64,000 nucleotides of DNA from Eggerthellaceae bacterium (GCA_015062605.1 SUUI01000005.1:39625-103624), one strand, 5' to 3'; numbered from the stretch's first letter, positions 27,095-35,234 are shown. The notes: generated by a model not told the origin, from the sequence alone. Made by a program: numbers and translations.

Positions 27095-27121
27095 AGCCGT
27101 CCATCGTTGGGCGGCTTTTTT
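27095..27121 (+). terminator. Terminator after tRNA-Ala
   Basis: AGCCGTCC/GGGCGGCT stem (one G-U) followed by six T residues. Confidence 0.8.
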
Positions 27122-27187
27122 GTTGTTTCGAAATTCAGCTGCATATGGGCTCTTCCAACAATGATGGACCCCGCATGCGTTACACTT

Positions 27188-27207
27188 ATTCATACGACAG
27201 TATGAAT
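27188..27207. promoter_or_regulatory. Palindromic operator overlapping the promoter of the 27237-28050 unit
   Basis: ATTCATAC-GACA-GTATGAAT is an 8+8 inverted repeat with a 4-base centre, of the size bound by TetR-like dimers. A TTACAC (27180-27185) and TATGAA (27201-27206) pair suggests the operator covers the -10 of the promoter. No TetR gene is adjacent in the window. Confidence 0.5.
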
Positions 27208-27236
27208 GTCCCCGAAATGCGGGAGGAGTCAGCGCG

Positions 27237-27374
27237 ATGAACGCTTATGGTTCCACCTCGGCACGAAAGATCGGTCGATCCTGCACGCTCCCCATCAACG
27301 TATCGTTTGCCCTGTTTGTCAGCGTGGCAGTCATCTTGGGGCCTACCGACGTTTATAAGGAGTTATATGAATAG
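27237..27374 (+). CDS. 45-residue peptide translationally coupled to the next gene
   Basis: Starts MNAYGSTSARKIGRS, has a central hydrophobic stretch (INVSFALFVSVAVILG) and ends VYKELYE. GGAGGAG lies eight bases before its ATG, and the AAGGAG of the following gene lies inside its last codons, with the two frames overlapping by eight bases. This looks like a small membrane or leader peptide rather than chance, but it has no recognisable family. Confidence 0.5.
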   Translation: MNAYGSTSARKIGRSCTLPINVSFALFVSVAVILGPTDVYKELYE

Positions 27375-28050
27375 CCCTGCCGACAAAATCAAGCAATTGG
27401 CCCAACCCGTATTGCGTATCGGATTCGTGGACAGATTCCTTCATGACCGGTCCTTCGCAGACTTGGTTACGCTGTGCTTAGGTGCTTTCGGCAATCTCGT
27501 GTTCGTGGTATTCGATGCCGTATTGTGGTGGATGAATCCTTCACCATGGAACGGAGCCATGACGATTTATTTCGCTGCGCTCATGGTCATGGGCTCACTC
27601 GTCGCTGCCAGCACGGGAAGCAACGGCAAGCTGTCATGGCGAACCGCCGCGGCGGCGTGCGGAGTGACGCTCATAGCCCTGGCTATCATTGTCGCGGTTG
27701 TCATGTACCTGGGTATTGTTAATGGTTACGTCGACCCGCCGCATGAATTCCTCGTGATTGGTGTGGCAGCGTTCACGTTCTATAACGCAATCGTCGCAAT
27801 CATTACCGCCGCGAAAACGAGAAAGGGAGACTTGCGACAGCAAACGCTTCTGCGTGTTTCGATTGCGAGCGCGATTGGAGCGCTGCTCATCCTGGAAATG
27901 CAGATGTTCGGAACATATGCCGCCATCGCCGACCCTATGGCCACGGTGATCATCGAAGCTATTTCCGGGGGCGTGGGAGCTTTGCTCATGCTGCTCATGG
28001 GCTGCTCGCTCCTCAGGAAGCTACACATCGAAAGATCTCGTTCGGCGTGA
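27367..28050 (+). CDS. Polytopic membrane protein of unknown function
   Basis: A 227-residue protein with about six membrane helices (first near residues 35-55, last near 200-218) and short basic loops, e.g. AAKTRKGDLRQQ. The start at 27367 has AAGGAG four bases upstream. The helix arrangement GNLVFVVFDAVLWWMNPS near the N-terminus is common in hypothetical integral membrane proteins of Firmicutes and Actinobacteria; no active-site motif is visible. It follows the 45-residue peptide and its probable TetR-type operator, which hints at an inducible permease or resistance function (inference). Confidence 0.7.
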   Translation: MNSPADKIKQLAQPVLRIGFVDRFLHDRSFADLVTLCLGAFGNLVFVVFDAVLWWMNPSPWNGAMTIYFAALMVMGSLVAASTGSNGKLSWRTAAAACGVTLIALAIIVAVVMYLGIVNGYVDPPHEFLVIGVAAFTFYNAIVAIITAAKTRKGDLRQQTLLRVSIASAIGALLILEMQMFGTYAAIADPMATVIIEAISGGVGALLMLLMGCSLLRKLHIERSRSA

Positions 28051-28253
28051 TATGCACAGAGACAATCGGCAACAAGCTTGAACTCGAGACCATTTGTGTG
28101 AACACGACTATAGACGCAGACGAGATCATGCGCTGGAAAAGACGATTCGCAAGACATTCGCGCTGCAGGGCAACAAGCTGTTGCTCGACTACGATTGTTC
28201 ACTGGACTACACTGCAACTTAAAACAGCTTCCTAAAGTAGAAAGGATATGAGC

Positions 28254-28709
28254 ATGGCAATCAATGACGTACTGACCACGCTGCGCCAAGAGAAGAATAT
28301 GACCCAGCAAGAACTCGCTGCTAAGCTGTTCGTTACCCGTCAAGCCGTAAGTCGCTGGGAAAACGGCGAGACCACTCCAAGCATTGACATGGCAAAACTC
28401 ATCGCCAACGTCCTTGATGTGCCCATCATGCGCGTCCTCGATCTTCCCCAAGAACCTTCATGCCAGTGTTGCGGCACGCCGTTTTCAGTCCCAAACATGC
28501 CTAAGGGCACGGACGCCGACGGCACGGAGAACCCAAATTACTGCAAATGGTGTTATGACGAAGGAGAATTCGCGAGCGCAACCATGGACGACGTTATCGA
28601 AAAATCGGCTCCCTATCTTATGCAAGCTACTGGTGTGAGCCTAGACGAGGCCGTATCGTTTATGGGCGCTTTGCTGCCAAGCCTGAAGCGTTGGAAATCC
28701 GGAAAGTAG
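28254..28709 (+). CDS. XRE-family HTH regulator with a C-terminal zinc ribbon
   Basis: A 151-residue protein. Residues 1-65 are an XRE helix-turn-helix (TQQELAAKLFVTRQAVSRWE, with the VSRWENG recognition helix end). Residues 70-105 have CQCCGTPF and CKWCYDEGEF, a putative zinc-ribbon domain often found after such HTH units; the last 40 residues are helical. The start at 28254 has AAAGGA seven bases upstream; ATG at 28248 would be too close. It is likely a small transcriptional repressor, possibly of the upstream membrane protein gene, 203 bases away. Confidence 0.85.
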   Translation: MAINDVLTTLRQEKNMTQQELAAKLFVTRQAVSRWENGETTPSIDMAKLIANVLDVPIMRVLDLPQEPSCQCCGTPFSVPNMPKGTDADGTENPNYCKWCYDEGEFASATMDDVIEKSAPYLMQATGVSLDEAVSFMGALLPSLKRWKSGK

Positions 28710-28783
28710 CAAGCAAGCATAGGACAAATAACGCGCAATACTTGAAAAGTCCCTCTCCCAAACGCGCTGTACATGGTATCATC

Positions 28784-28814
28784 CCCCCCTAGTAAGCATT
28801 ACCTGCTAGGGGGG
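28784..28814 (+). promoter_or_regulatory. Hairpin that would sequester the degV Shine-Dalgarno
   Basis: CCCCCCTAG (28784-28792) pairs with CTAGGGGGG (28806-28814), a 9-bp stem with a 13-base loop. The 3' arm is the ribosome binding site for the DegV gene, eight bases before its ATG. An extended -10 (TGGTATCAT, 28774-28782) sits immediately upstream, so whether the whole hairpin is transcribed is uncertain; the element could alternatively be a DNA operator. Confidence 0.45.
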
Positions 28815-28822
28815 AAATAAAA

Positions 28823-29707
28823 ATGCCTGATTTCATCATCGCAACAGCGTCTACATCCGACCTTCCACGCACATGGCTCGATGCCCATGATGTACCCTTC
28901 ATCGCCTACAGCTACACCGTCGGCGATGAAGTCTTCGAGGACGATTGTCGTGAGGAAAGCCGCGAGGCCGTGTATGCCGGCATGCGTCAGGGCGACCTGC
29001 TGAAAACATCGATGATCACCGAGTATGCGTACGTCGAATTCTTCAAGAGCCTGCTCGAAACGGGCAAGGACATCATCTTCTGCGACATGTCCGAAAAGAT
29101 GTCGACGTCGTATCAGAATTCACTCAATGCCGCCGATGAAGTGCGCAAGGAGTTCCCCGACCAGCAGCTTTACGTCATGGACACGCGCTGCATCTCAGGC
29201 GGCTTAGGCACGCTGGTCGCGCATATGGTCGCGCTTAAAGAGCAGGGTGCGAGCTTCGATGAAGTTGTCGCTTGGGGCGAAAAGAACAAACTGAAGATCG
29301 CCCACCGTTTCACTGTAGACGATCTGAATTATCTGAAAGTCGGCGGTCGCGTATCGAATGCCTCCGCGCTCATCGGCACGGTGCTCAGCATCAAGCCAGT
29401 TCTCTATGTTCCCGATGCCGGCACGCTCGATGTGGTGAAGAAGGCACGCGGTCGCAAAGCAGCGCTCAAGACCATCTTAAGCGGCATCCTGAACGACCTT
29501 TCGAAAATCGACCCCACAGGTACGGATATCCACATACTGCATGCCGATTGCAAGAAGGACGCCGAATTCATCCGCGACGAGGTGAAAAAGGCATATCCCC
29601 AGGTCGGCGAGATCACGATCACGAGCCTCGGCGTCGTCATCGGCGCACATTGCGGACCAGGCTTGCTTACAGTGTTCTACCTGTGCGACGGTCGCAACCC
29701 TGAATAA
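28823..29707 (+). CDS. DegV-family fatty-acid-binding protein
   Basis: A 294-residue DegV protein with IATASTSDLP at the N-terminus, LKTSMITEYAYVEFF (the TSxPS-like ligand loop), FCDMSEKMSTSYQNS, VMDTRCISGGLG and HCGPGLLTVFY at the end. DegV/FakB proteins bind a fatty acid and present it to the kinase FakA for phosphorylation; no fakA/dak gene is nearby. It has a tight hairpin over its ribosome binding site. The specific lipid is not predictable. Confidence 0.92.
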   Translation: MPDFIIATASTSDLPRTWLDAHDVPFIAYSYTVGDEVFEDDCREESREAVYAGMRQGDLLKTSMITEYAYVEFFKSLLETGKDIIFCDMSEKMSTSYQNSLNAADEVRKEFPDQQLYVMDTRCISGGLGTLVAHMVALKEQGASFDEVVAWGEKNKLKIAHRFTVDDLNYLKVGGRVSNASALIGTVLSIKPVLYVPDAGTLDVVKKARGRKAALKTILSGILNDLSKIDPTGTDIHILHADCKKDAEFIRDEVKKAYPQVGEITITSLGVVIGAHCGPGLLTVFYLCDGRNPE

Positions 29708-30008
29708 GCAGCTAGAGCACCTTCAAGATTCATATCTGACAGCGGAAAATGCCGGCGCATCGATAACCCTATGCTTCGATCTTAACTGACTTCGTTAAGT
29801 CGCTCCGCCGAGGTTTGTTACCCATGCACGCATATGTAGGGGCAATCACCGCAGGACAACCCGTAAGGAACCCAACGTGGAGCAGAACCTGACAACAATA
29901 CAGAGTGCAGCTTGATTCTTTGGAATTGCAAAGATTGCCACGTCTCCCCCGCCATTGTTACAATCATTACGTTCACGAAAGCAATCGCATTAAATGGAAG
30001 GCGGCCTC
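29708..30008. other. Intergenic region before the radical SAM gene
   Basis: Contains the promoter at 29935-29964 and an ATG frame of 22 residues (29823-29891, MHAYVGAITAGQPV...) without a cysteine or a ribosome binding site. No Cys-rich peptide substrate for the downstream SPASM protein was found in either strand of this gap. Confidence 0.5.
29935..29964 (+). promoter_or_regulatory. Promoter of the radical SAM-birA pair
   Basis: TTGCCA and TACAAT with an 18-base spacer, and TG one base before the -10 (extended -10). The predicted leader is about 40 bases. Confidence 0.55.
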
Positions 30009-31391
30009 ATGAAGCAATCCCGCTATGTCATTGGCGCAACAGGCGCTGGCGGTGAGCACTTGCTCTACAACGTCGAGAATGGCACGTTCGTTCAGCTTGA
30101 TGATGCTGCATACGCTGAATGGGATGACGAATCCTGTACGGGCGAACTAGCCGACGCGCTCGCAGCGCGCGGCTTCCTTACCGAGCGATCACCAGAAGAG
30201 CAGCTCGGCATCCAACAAAAGCTCTTCGCACGTGAGCGCGCACAAACCGAAAGCCTCGAGCTCAGCATTGTCCCAACCTACGCATGCAATTACCGTTGCC
30301 CCTATTGCTACGAACTCGGTCACAACAAGATCAAGGGGAAAATGGACGAGCGCACCGCAGATGCGATCGTATCGTTCGTGCAGTTCCAGTTTGAGCGGAT
30401 GGATTTCAATCGCATGAGAGTGCAATGGTACGGGGGCGATCCGTCGCTCGCACTCGACGAGGTCGCGAAGCTCTCCCGGCGCTTGATCGCTTGGTCGGAA
30501 GAGCATGGTATAGCTTACAGTGCAACGATGCTAACGAATGCAAACGTCATCGGCGAGAGAGAAGCGAAAAACATCGCAGACTGTCGCATCTCGTCCGTGT
30601 ATCTGACCATCGACGGCCCGGAAGAGTTGCATAACAGACGGCGTATCGCTGCCAACGGCTCGAATTCTTACGAGCGGACGATCGAAGCCGCCCGGCATCT
30701 GCGCGCGAACGGCATTGCTCTCACGGCAGCCATGAATACCGACAAGGTAAACGCGCTCCGTTACGAAGAGCTCCGCAGCAAGCTGCTCGAGGAAGAGGGA
30801 ATTTCGCTTTCGATGGTCAAGTTGAATGACTACGGGCACTTCTACGGCGAGGCGCCGTTTTGCGCGCCCGACTTCGACCTGTTCACACATGAGGAGTTCT
30901 TCCATGCGCAGTTCGAGGAGTTCGCAAAGTACGCGCACACTGCTGCGGAGCTGCGCGACATGCTCCGCCCGATCAGACGATTCTGCACTGGGCAGCTTGA
31001 TAACTATTACATCATCGACCTGCTCGGCGATGTATACAAATGCGACGGCAGAGTCGGCGAAGCGCCTTATGTGCTGTTCAACCTGTTCGACGACCAGGCA
31101 ACGTGGAGGTTAGACGAGATCACGTTCGACGCGACGCACGACACGAAATGCTCGACATGCGAGCTTCTCCCCATCTGCCAAGGCAGCTGCTTCTGGGAGC
31201 GTTCCTGCTCAGGCATGCCCTGCCATCCGTTCAAGACGACCATCGGAGACTACCTGCGACTGTATCGCGACTTGATCGGCGATATGCCGGAGCAGGTTCC
31301 CGGCGTGACCGTACTCGCGGAACCCTACACGCCCGCAGAGCTCGGTTGGAACGAGCTTGCCATGACGAACAGAACCAGCGAGTCGGCATGA
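30009..31391 (+). CDS. Radical SAM/SPASM domain protein
   Basis: A 460-residue enzyme. An N-terminal 80-residue region is followed by the radical SAM CNYRCPYC motif (C93, C97, C100) and QWYGGDPSLA, then a C-terminal SPASM domain with CDGRVG, CSTCELLPICQGSC and further cysteines that would bind auxiliary 4Fe-4S clusters. This layout is that of peptide-modifying maturases (thioether or C-C crosslink) and anaerobic sulfatase-maturase relatives. No precursor peptide is adjacent; birA overlaps its stop by four bases. The start at 30009 is preferred over 29994. Substrate unknown. Confidence 0.88.
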   Translation: MKQSRYVIGATGAGGEHLLYNVENGTFVQLDDAAYAEWDDESCTGELADALAARGFLTERSPEEQLGIQQKLFARERAQTESLELSIVPTYACNYRCPYCYELGHNKIKGKMDERTADAIVSFVQFQFERMDFNRMRVQWYGGDPSLALDEVAKLSRRLIAWSEEHGIAYSATMLTNANVIGEREAKNIADCRISSVYLTIDGPEELHNRRRIAANGSNSYERTIEAARHLRANGIALTAAMNTDKVNALRYEELRSKLLEEEGISLSMVKLNDYGHFYGEAPFCAPDFDLFTHEEFFHAQFEEFAKYAHTAAELRDMLRPIRRFCTGQLDNYYIIDLLGDVYKCDGRVGEAPYVLFNLFDDQATWRLDEITFDATHDTKCSTCELLPICQGSCFWERSCSGMPCHPFKTTIGDYLRLYRDLIGDMPEQVPGVTVLAEPYTPAELGWNELAMTNRTSESA

Positions 31392-32233
31392 GCATCAAAA
31401 GTGACATCCTTTCGTATTTCGAAGGGCATCGAGGCGTAGACGTTTCGGGACAGGAACTTGCGGAAGCGCTCGGTGTTTCCCGCAATGCCATATGGAAGGC
31501 AGTCGAAACACTGCGCGCCGATGGATACGCCGTCGATTCGGGCACGAATCGTGGCTATCGCTTTGCCGAGGAAAACGACATCCTTTCAGCCGAGGGCATC
31601 AGATGCGCCCTCGGCACGCAGCTTCCCGATGTCGACATCATCGTATATGACGAAATCGACTCCACGAACAACGAGGCGAAACGCATGCTGTCTTCCGGTT
31701 ATGCTGGCGAAGCTCTTTTGGTGGCGAACAGCCAGACCGCCGGACGCGGCCGTCGGGGTCGCAGCTTTGAGTCGCCCGCTGGCGGCCTGTATATGACGCT
31801 CGTCCTGCAGGAAGGTGCAATAGCTGGCGAACCCACCAATGTGACCATGGCCGCCGCCGTTGCGGTCTCCCATGCGCTCGCGGACCTTTGCCGGATTGAG
31901 CCGGCCATCAAATGGGTGAACGACGTGCTCGTCGACGGGCTCAAGGTATGCGGCATCCTTTCGGAAGGTACGTCCGATCTGGAAACGGGAAGCATGCAAA
32001 ACGTCGCTGTCGGCATTGGCGTTAACCTGGGTCCCGCAGTGTTTTCCAAAGAGCTGGACGGCATCGCTGGCGCAGTTGCGCTTGCAGACGGCAATACACG
32101 AAACGAATTCGCCGCGCACGTTGCTTGCGAACTTAAACAACTCGTTGCAGACGATGCTATGATCGCAAAGATGATTGCAGAATATAAACGCCTGCTGATT
32201 GCTCCCGTACCCGAAGGCGCCTTTTCAGCCTAA
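31388..32233 (+). CDS. birA: Biotin-protein ligase/biotin repressor BirA lacking the C-terminal domain
   Basis: A 281-residue bifunctional BirA. Residues 1-60 are the winged HTH (GQELAEALGVSRNAIWKAVE); residues 80-270 are the ligase core with DSTNNEAK, TAGRGRRGRSFESPAGGLYMT (biotin and adenylate loop) and KWVNDVLVDGLKVCGILSE. The chain ends ...RLLIAPVPEGAFSA, without the usual SH3-like C-terminal domain of about 45 residues; no frame after the stop continues it. Its start overlaps the radical SAM stop (ATGA). A matching BirA operator lies upstream of bioY at 32875-32907. Confidence 0.93.
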   Translation: MSIKSDILSYFEGHRGVDVSGQELAEALGVSRNAIWKAVETLRADGYAVDSGTNRGYRFAEENDILSAEGIRCALGTQLPDVDIIVYDEIDSTNNEAKRMLSSGYAGEALLVANSQTAGRGRRGRSFESPAGGLYMTLVLQEGAIAGEPTNVTMAAAVAVSHALADLCRIEPAIKWVNDVLVDGLKVCGILSEGTSDLETGSMQNVAVGIGVNLGPAVFSKELDGIAGAVALADGNTRNEFAAHVACELKQLVADDAMIAKMIAEYKRLLIAPVPEGAFSA

Positions 32234-32248
32234 TGCACGATGGCTTAA

Positions 32249-32839
32249 CTACTTTTCGCGGCTTGCCAGGAAACCGTGCGCCAGACGCGTGCCACCCGCA
32301 GCAAGCCCCATCTTGATCGCATCGGGAACGATAAAGGGCATAATGCAGACCTCGAGCACATGCGCCAGCTCAGCACCAGTGAACGCCGCACCTGAGACAA
32401 CCATGAACCAAGCGGTACCGAACGCATAGCAAACCAACAGTCCGGCAATCATCGATGCGCACAGGGCGACCATGCCCTTCCCAAAGCGCTCGATAAGCTT
32501 GCCGGTTATGAGAGCCATGCCCAAAAAGCCGATGACGTAACCGCCCGTAGGTCCTGCAAGGTACGGAAGGCCGCCGACATATCCCGCAAACACGGGCGCG
32601 CCCGCAAGGCCAATCGCCAGCCACGTAATGATTGCTACGAACCCGCGTTTGGTGCCGAGGATGCCAACGGTAAGCCCAACGGCAAACGTTTGCAAAGTTA
32701 CAGGAATCACGCCAGGTACCTTGACCCATGAGCACACGGTCATGAGCGTGATGAATGCCGCAATGAGCAGCGCGTTCGCACCGACGCCATCCTTCGAGAA
32801 AATGTTGCTGCGTTTGATGGTCGCTTCCCAACTCTGCAT
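32249..32839 (-). CDS. bioY: Biotin transporter S component BioY
   Basis: A 196-residue, six-helix protein with the BioY signatures VPVTLQTFAVGL-like (here IPVTLQTFAVGL), GAPVFAGYVGGLPYLAGPTGGYVIGF. As the substrate-binding subunit of an ECF transporter it captures biotin; the shared EcfA/EcfT energising module is not in the window. The start at 32839 has AGGAGG five bases upstream. It is convergent with birA and preceded by a clear BirA operator, so repression by biotinyl-AMP-bound BirA is expected. Confidence 0.95.
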   Translation of the reverse strand: MQSWEATIKRSNIFSKDGVGANALLIAAFITLMTVCSWVKVPGVIPVTLQTFAVGLTVGILGTKRGFVAIITWLAIGLAGAPVFAGYVGGLPYLAGPTGGYVIGFLGMALITGKLIERFGKGMVALCASMIAGLLVCYAFGTAWFMVVSGAAFTGAELAHVLEVCIMPFIVPDAIKMGLAAGGTRLAHGFLASREK

Positions 32840-32874
32840 GTTTGCCTCCTGATCGGAACATGACATGAAAAACA

Positions 32875-32907
32875 ATTGTCACCTATTTTCTAAAAAACGG
32901 TGACAAT
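32875..32907. promoter_or_regulatory. BirA (biotin repressor) operator upstream of bioY
   Basis: ATTGTCACC and GGTGACAAT are perfect inverted 9-base arms separated by 15 bases, the spacing and half-site style known for BirA boxes. It lies 36 bases before the bioY start. Confidence 0.8.
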
Positions 32908-32956
32908 GCTAGCACACACGATCTGGGAAGAGGGAAACGAATATTCATCCGGGTAT

Positions 32957-32984
32957 AAAAAACGAGTCGGGAGCATATCCCGAC
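32957..32984 (-). terminator. Terminator of tRNA-Ser(GCT)
   Basis: GTCGGGA/TCCCGAC stem, 5-base loop, followed on the minus strand by TCG and six T residues. Confidence 0.8.
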
Positions 32985-32997
32985 CCGTGCAACTTCG

Positions 32998-33088
32998 TGG
33001 CGGAGAGCCGGGGATTCGAACCCCGGATACCCTTTTGGGGTATACTCGCTTAGCAGGCGAGCACCTTCGGCCTCTCGGTCAGCTCTCC
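32998..33088 (-). tRNA. tRNA-Ser (anticodon GCT)
   Basis: 91 bases, acceptor GGAGAGC/GCTCTCC, class II variable arm, anticodon loop CTGCTAA (GCT), discriminator G, encoded CCA. Confidence 0.95.
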
Positions 33089-33112
33089 ACGATTTAAGAA
33101 ACGCAGGAAGTC

Positions 33113-33141
33113 ATAATACCTGCAATACGTTCAGTTTGCAA
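33113..33141 (-). promoter_or_regulatory. Promoter of tRNA-Ser(GCT)
   Basis: Minus-strand TTGCAA and TATTAT with a 17-base spacer, 24 bases before the tRNA. Confidence 0.65.
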
Positions 33142-33150
33142 GCGACCAGC

Positions 33151-33510
33151 CTATTTGCTCCACGGCCAATTCCGTATCACATGAGCCTTCGTCGCCTTCG
33201 TCCGATACGCCGGATTATGCTTAAGGAAAACGGCGCGACATAATAAAGTGACGAGCAAGCCAACGACAGCAGTTGCAAAGAAGCAAATCATCAATTCGAA
33301 CACATCTGCATTGCCTTCGAAGAGCGCATAGGCAGACGCTAAGCCGAACCCAATGCACAAGATACCGCACAACACCAAGAAGCATTTGATGACGATCTCC
33401 TTGGCGCGCGGAGGCGAAGTGAGAACAAGCGCAATGGCATACACGATACCTGCGGCAACAGCCAACACCGCAATCATAGGTAAAACACGATACAGTCTCA
33501 CAAAGAACAT
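33151..33510 (-). CDS. Small membrane protein of unknown function
   Basis: A 119-residue protein with three predicted membrane helices (about 10-32, 45-65, 72-92) and a basic C-terminal tail (YRTKATKAHVIRNWPWSK). GGGAGG lies five bases before the ATG at 33510. It starts 10 bases after ispE on the same strand, so it is probably co-transcribed with tadA-ispE. No family is recognised. Confidence 0.65.
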   Translation of the reverse strand: MFFVRLYRVLPMIAVLAVAAGIVYAIALVLTSPPRAKEIVIKCFLVLCGILCIGFGLASAYALFEGNADVFELMICFFATAVVGLLVTLLCRAVFLKHNPAYRTKATKAHVIRNWPWSK

Positions 33511-33520
33511 ATCTGCCTCC

Positions 33521-34612
33521 CTATCGACTTGGCACCACGGCAGCACTCAACGACGAAAACGTTGTCGTACGCGCCCACCAACCTTGCTGTTTAGCACCTG
33601 CTGCAAGCTTTCGTGCTTGCTCGAACGTACCACACACGGCAAATACCGCCGAACCGCTTCCCGAAAGCAACGCTTCTGTCGCTTGCGGTTGCTTCTCTAT
33701 CCACGAGAAAACCTGCGATAGCTCAGGCAGCAGCATGCATGCCGGAGCTTGAAGGTTATTATATAGCGTCACCTCAGACGCTGCTTCTGCCTGACGCGCG
33801 CGCTCACACACCCGCTCATCGAGCAGGTCGCCCATAGCATCGAACGAACGGTATACTTCCGCGGTCGATAGACCTGCATCAGGCCTGATAAGAACCACGC
33901 TTTCATTACGCGGAGCCAAAGCGCGCTCGAAGACATCGCCCGAACCACTCAGCCGAGCACACCCGCCATACAAGAAGAACGCAACATCGGCTCCTATCGA
34001 GCGAGCAGCACGGACGATTGCTGGGTGATCGGCCTCTATCCCCCATAGGTACGCTGCGCCAACGAGGGCGGCAGCAGCATCAGACGAGCCGCCACCGAGG
34101 CCGGCCTGACTCGGGATATGCTTCTCGACCTTTATTTCCACAACCTGATCGGTAAGAGTCACATCGTCTGTTGCAAGCTCATGGGCAAGAGAGAAGACCG
34201 CTTTGGCAACCAAGTTATCTTCGGGAGCAACGTCAGGCGCTTCGATTTGCGCAGACCCCGTACACGACACACGAACGCGAAGCGCTTCTGTGCCCGATAT
34301 GTCGGATGTTGCCTCTAATCCTGCATCAACAAGCATGCCGCACATCGGATCGAAAGGAGCGCAGGAATGCATATACAGCACGTCGTGCAACATAAGCGCA
34401 TGCATGATCGTAAAGACATCATGGTATCCGTCGTCACGTCGATTACCGATGCCCAATAGCAAGTTAACCTTCGCGGGAGCGACAAGCTTGATGGTGCCTT
34501 GGGGCAAGCGCTTCATATCTTTGATCGTCGTCTCGCGGGCATAATTCACTAAGTCGATCGGCTGATCGGCCTGTTGTGCGGCAAGAGGTTGTTGGCGACC
34601 GGAAAGGCTCAT
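33521..34612 (-). CDS. ispE: 4-diphosphocytidyl-2-C-methyl-D-erythritol kinase IspE
   Basis: A 363-residue GHMP kinase. After a 40-residue N-terminal extension it has KLVAPAKVNLLLGIGNRRDDGYHD, the IspE start motif, then SQAGLGGGSSDAAAAL (GHMP ATP-binding loop) and SGSGSAVFAV. It phosphorylates CDP-ME in the non-mevalonate isoprenoid pathway. It is about 60 residues longer than typical because of the N-terminus and an inserted segment; start is set by the ATGA overlap with tadA. Confidence 0.94.
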   Translation of the reverse strand: MSLSGRQQPLAAQQADQPIDLVNYARETTIKDMKRLPQGTIKLVAPAKVNLLLGIGNRRDDGYHDVFTIMHALMLHDVLYMHSCAPFDPMCGMLVDAGLEATSDISGTEALRVRVSCTGSAQIEAPDVAPEDNLVAKAVFSLAHELATDDVTLTDQVVEIKVEKHIPSQAGLGGGSSDAAAALVGAAYLWGIEADHPAIVRAARSIGADVAFFLYGGCARLSGSGDVFERALAPRNESVVLIRPDAGLSTAEVYRSFDAMGDLLDERVCERARQAEAASEVTLYNNLQAPACMLLPELSQVFSWIEKQPQATEALLSGSGSAVFAVCGTFEQARKLAAGAKQQGWWARTTTFSSLSAAVVPSR

Positions 34613-35136
34613 TGCTCATCCTCCAAGACAGCGCTTTTCGCAGCTTTACGCTGGGCGCGTCGTTTTGCAAAGAAGTTCGTCAGAAGATCGGCGCATTCCT
34701 CCTCGCACACACCCGCACTCACATCGAACGTATGGTTGAGGCGCTCATCGCAATGAACGCTATAGAGGCTGCCCAAAGCACCCGCCTTCGGATCTTTTGC
34801 GCCGTACACGCAGCGGTCGATGCGCGCTTGATGCATAAGCCCAGCGCACATCACACACGGCTCGAGCGTAACATATACCGTGCACCCTGTAAGACGCCAG
34901 CAGCCCAATTCAGCGGCGGCTTGCTTCATAGCTAAGAATTCGGCATGTCCTGCGGGGTCTTGCGTTGTTTCGCGGAGATTGCATTCCTGCGCGATGACGC
35001 ATGGCTCAGCTAGGGGTTTGCGCGTTGCTGGATCAATCGGCGCGTATACGACGACAGCGCCGATGGGAACCTCGCCCAACGACTCCGCACGGTGCGCTTG
35101 CTCAAGCGCCAACTGCATGTATTCTTGATCATTCAT
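34609..35136 (-). CDS. tadA: tRNA-specific adenosine deaminase TadA
   Basis: A 175-residue deaminase with the zinc motif HAEFLAMKQAA (catalytic His/Glu) and TLEPCVMCAGLM (two Cys ligands), then the TadA-typical GALGSLYSV...LNHTFDVSAGV. It converts A34 to inosine in tRNA-Arg(ACG). The C-terminal 20 residues are rich in Lys/Arg/Ala. The start is uncertain: ATG at 35136 is used, lying 7 bases after a TATAAT, so a leaderless or near-leaderless transcript is possible; ATG at 35169 would add 11 residues. Confidence 0.94.
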   Translation of the reverse strand: MNDQEYMQLALEQAHRAESLGEVPIGAVVVYAPIDPATRKPLAEPCVIAQECNLRETTQDPAGHAEFLAMKQAAAELGCWRLTGCTVYVTLEPCVMCAGLMHQARIDRCVYGAKDPKAGALGSLYSVHCDERLNHTFDVSAGVCEEECADLLTNFFAKRRAQRKAAKSAVLEDEQ

Positions 35137-35234
35137 GTCTTCGATTATATGGTATCCTATGCCCTGCATTACGCGAGTCTACGTTTTTTCTTTAGACCTG
35201 CGAATGCCGGTTGCATGACCGATGTTTTTCGCGC

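Noticed and set aside
28047..28235. 62-residue frame, and an alternative frame (about 28110-28221) reading like a protein fragment
   Set aside because: No start signal; the second frame looks protein-like (LEKTIRKTFALQGNKLLLDY) but has only weak starts, so at most a gene remnant.
32180..32260. Frameshift restoring the BirA C-terminal domain
   Set aside because: The other two frames either stop at once or run into the antisense of bioY, without the expected domain.
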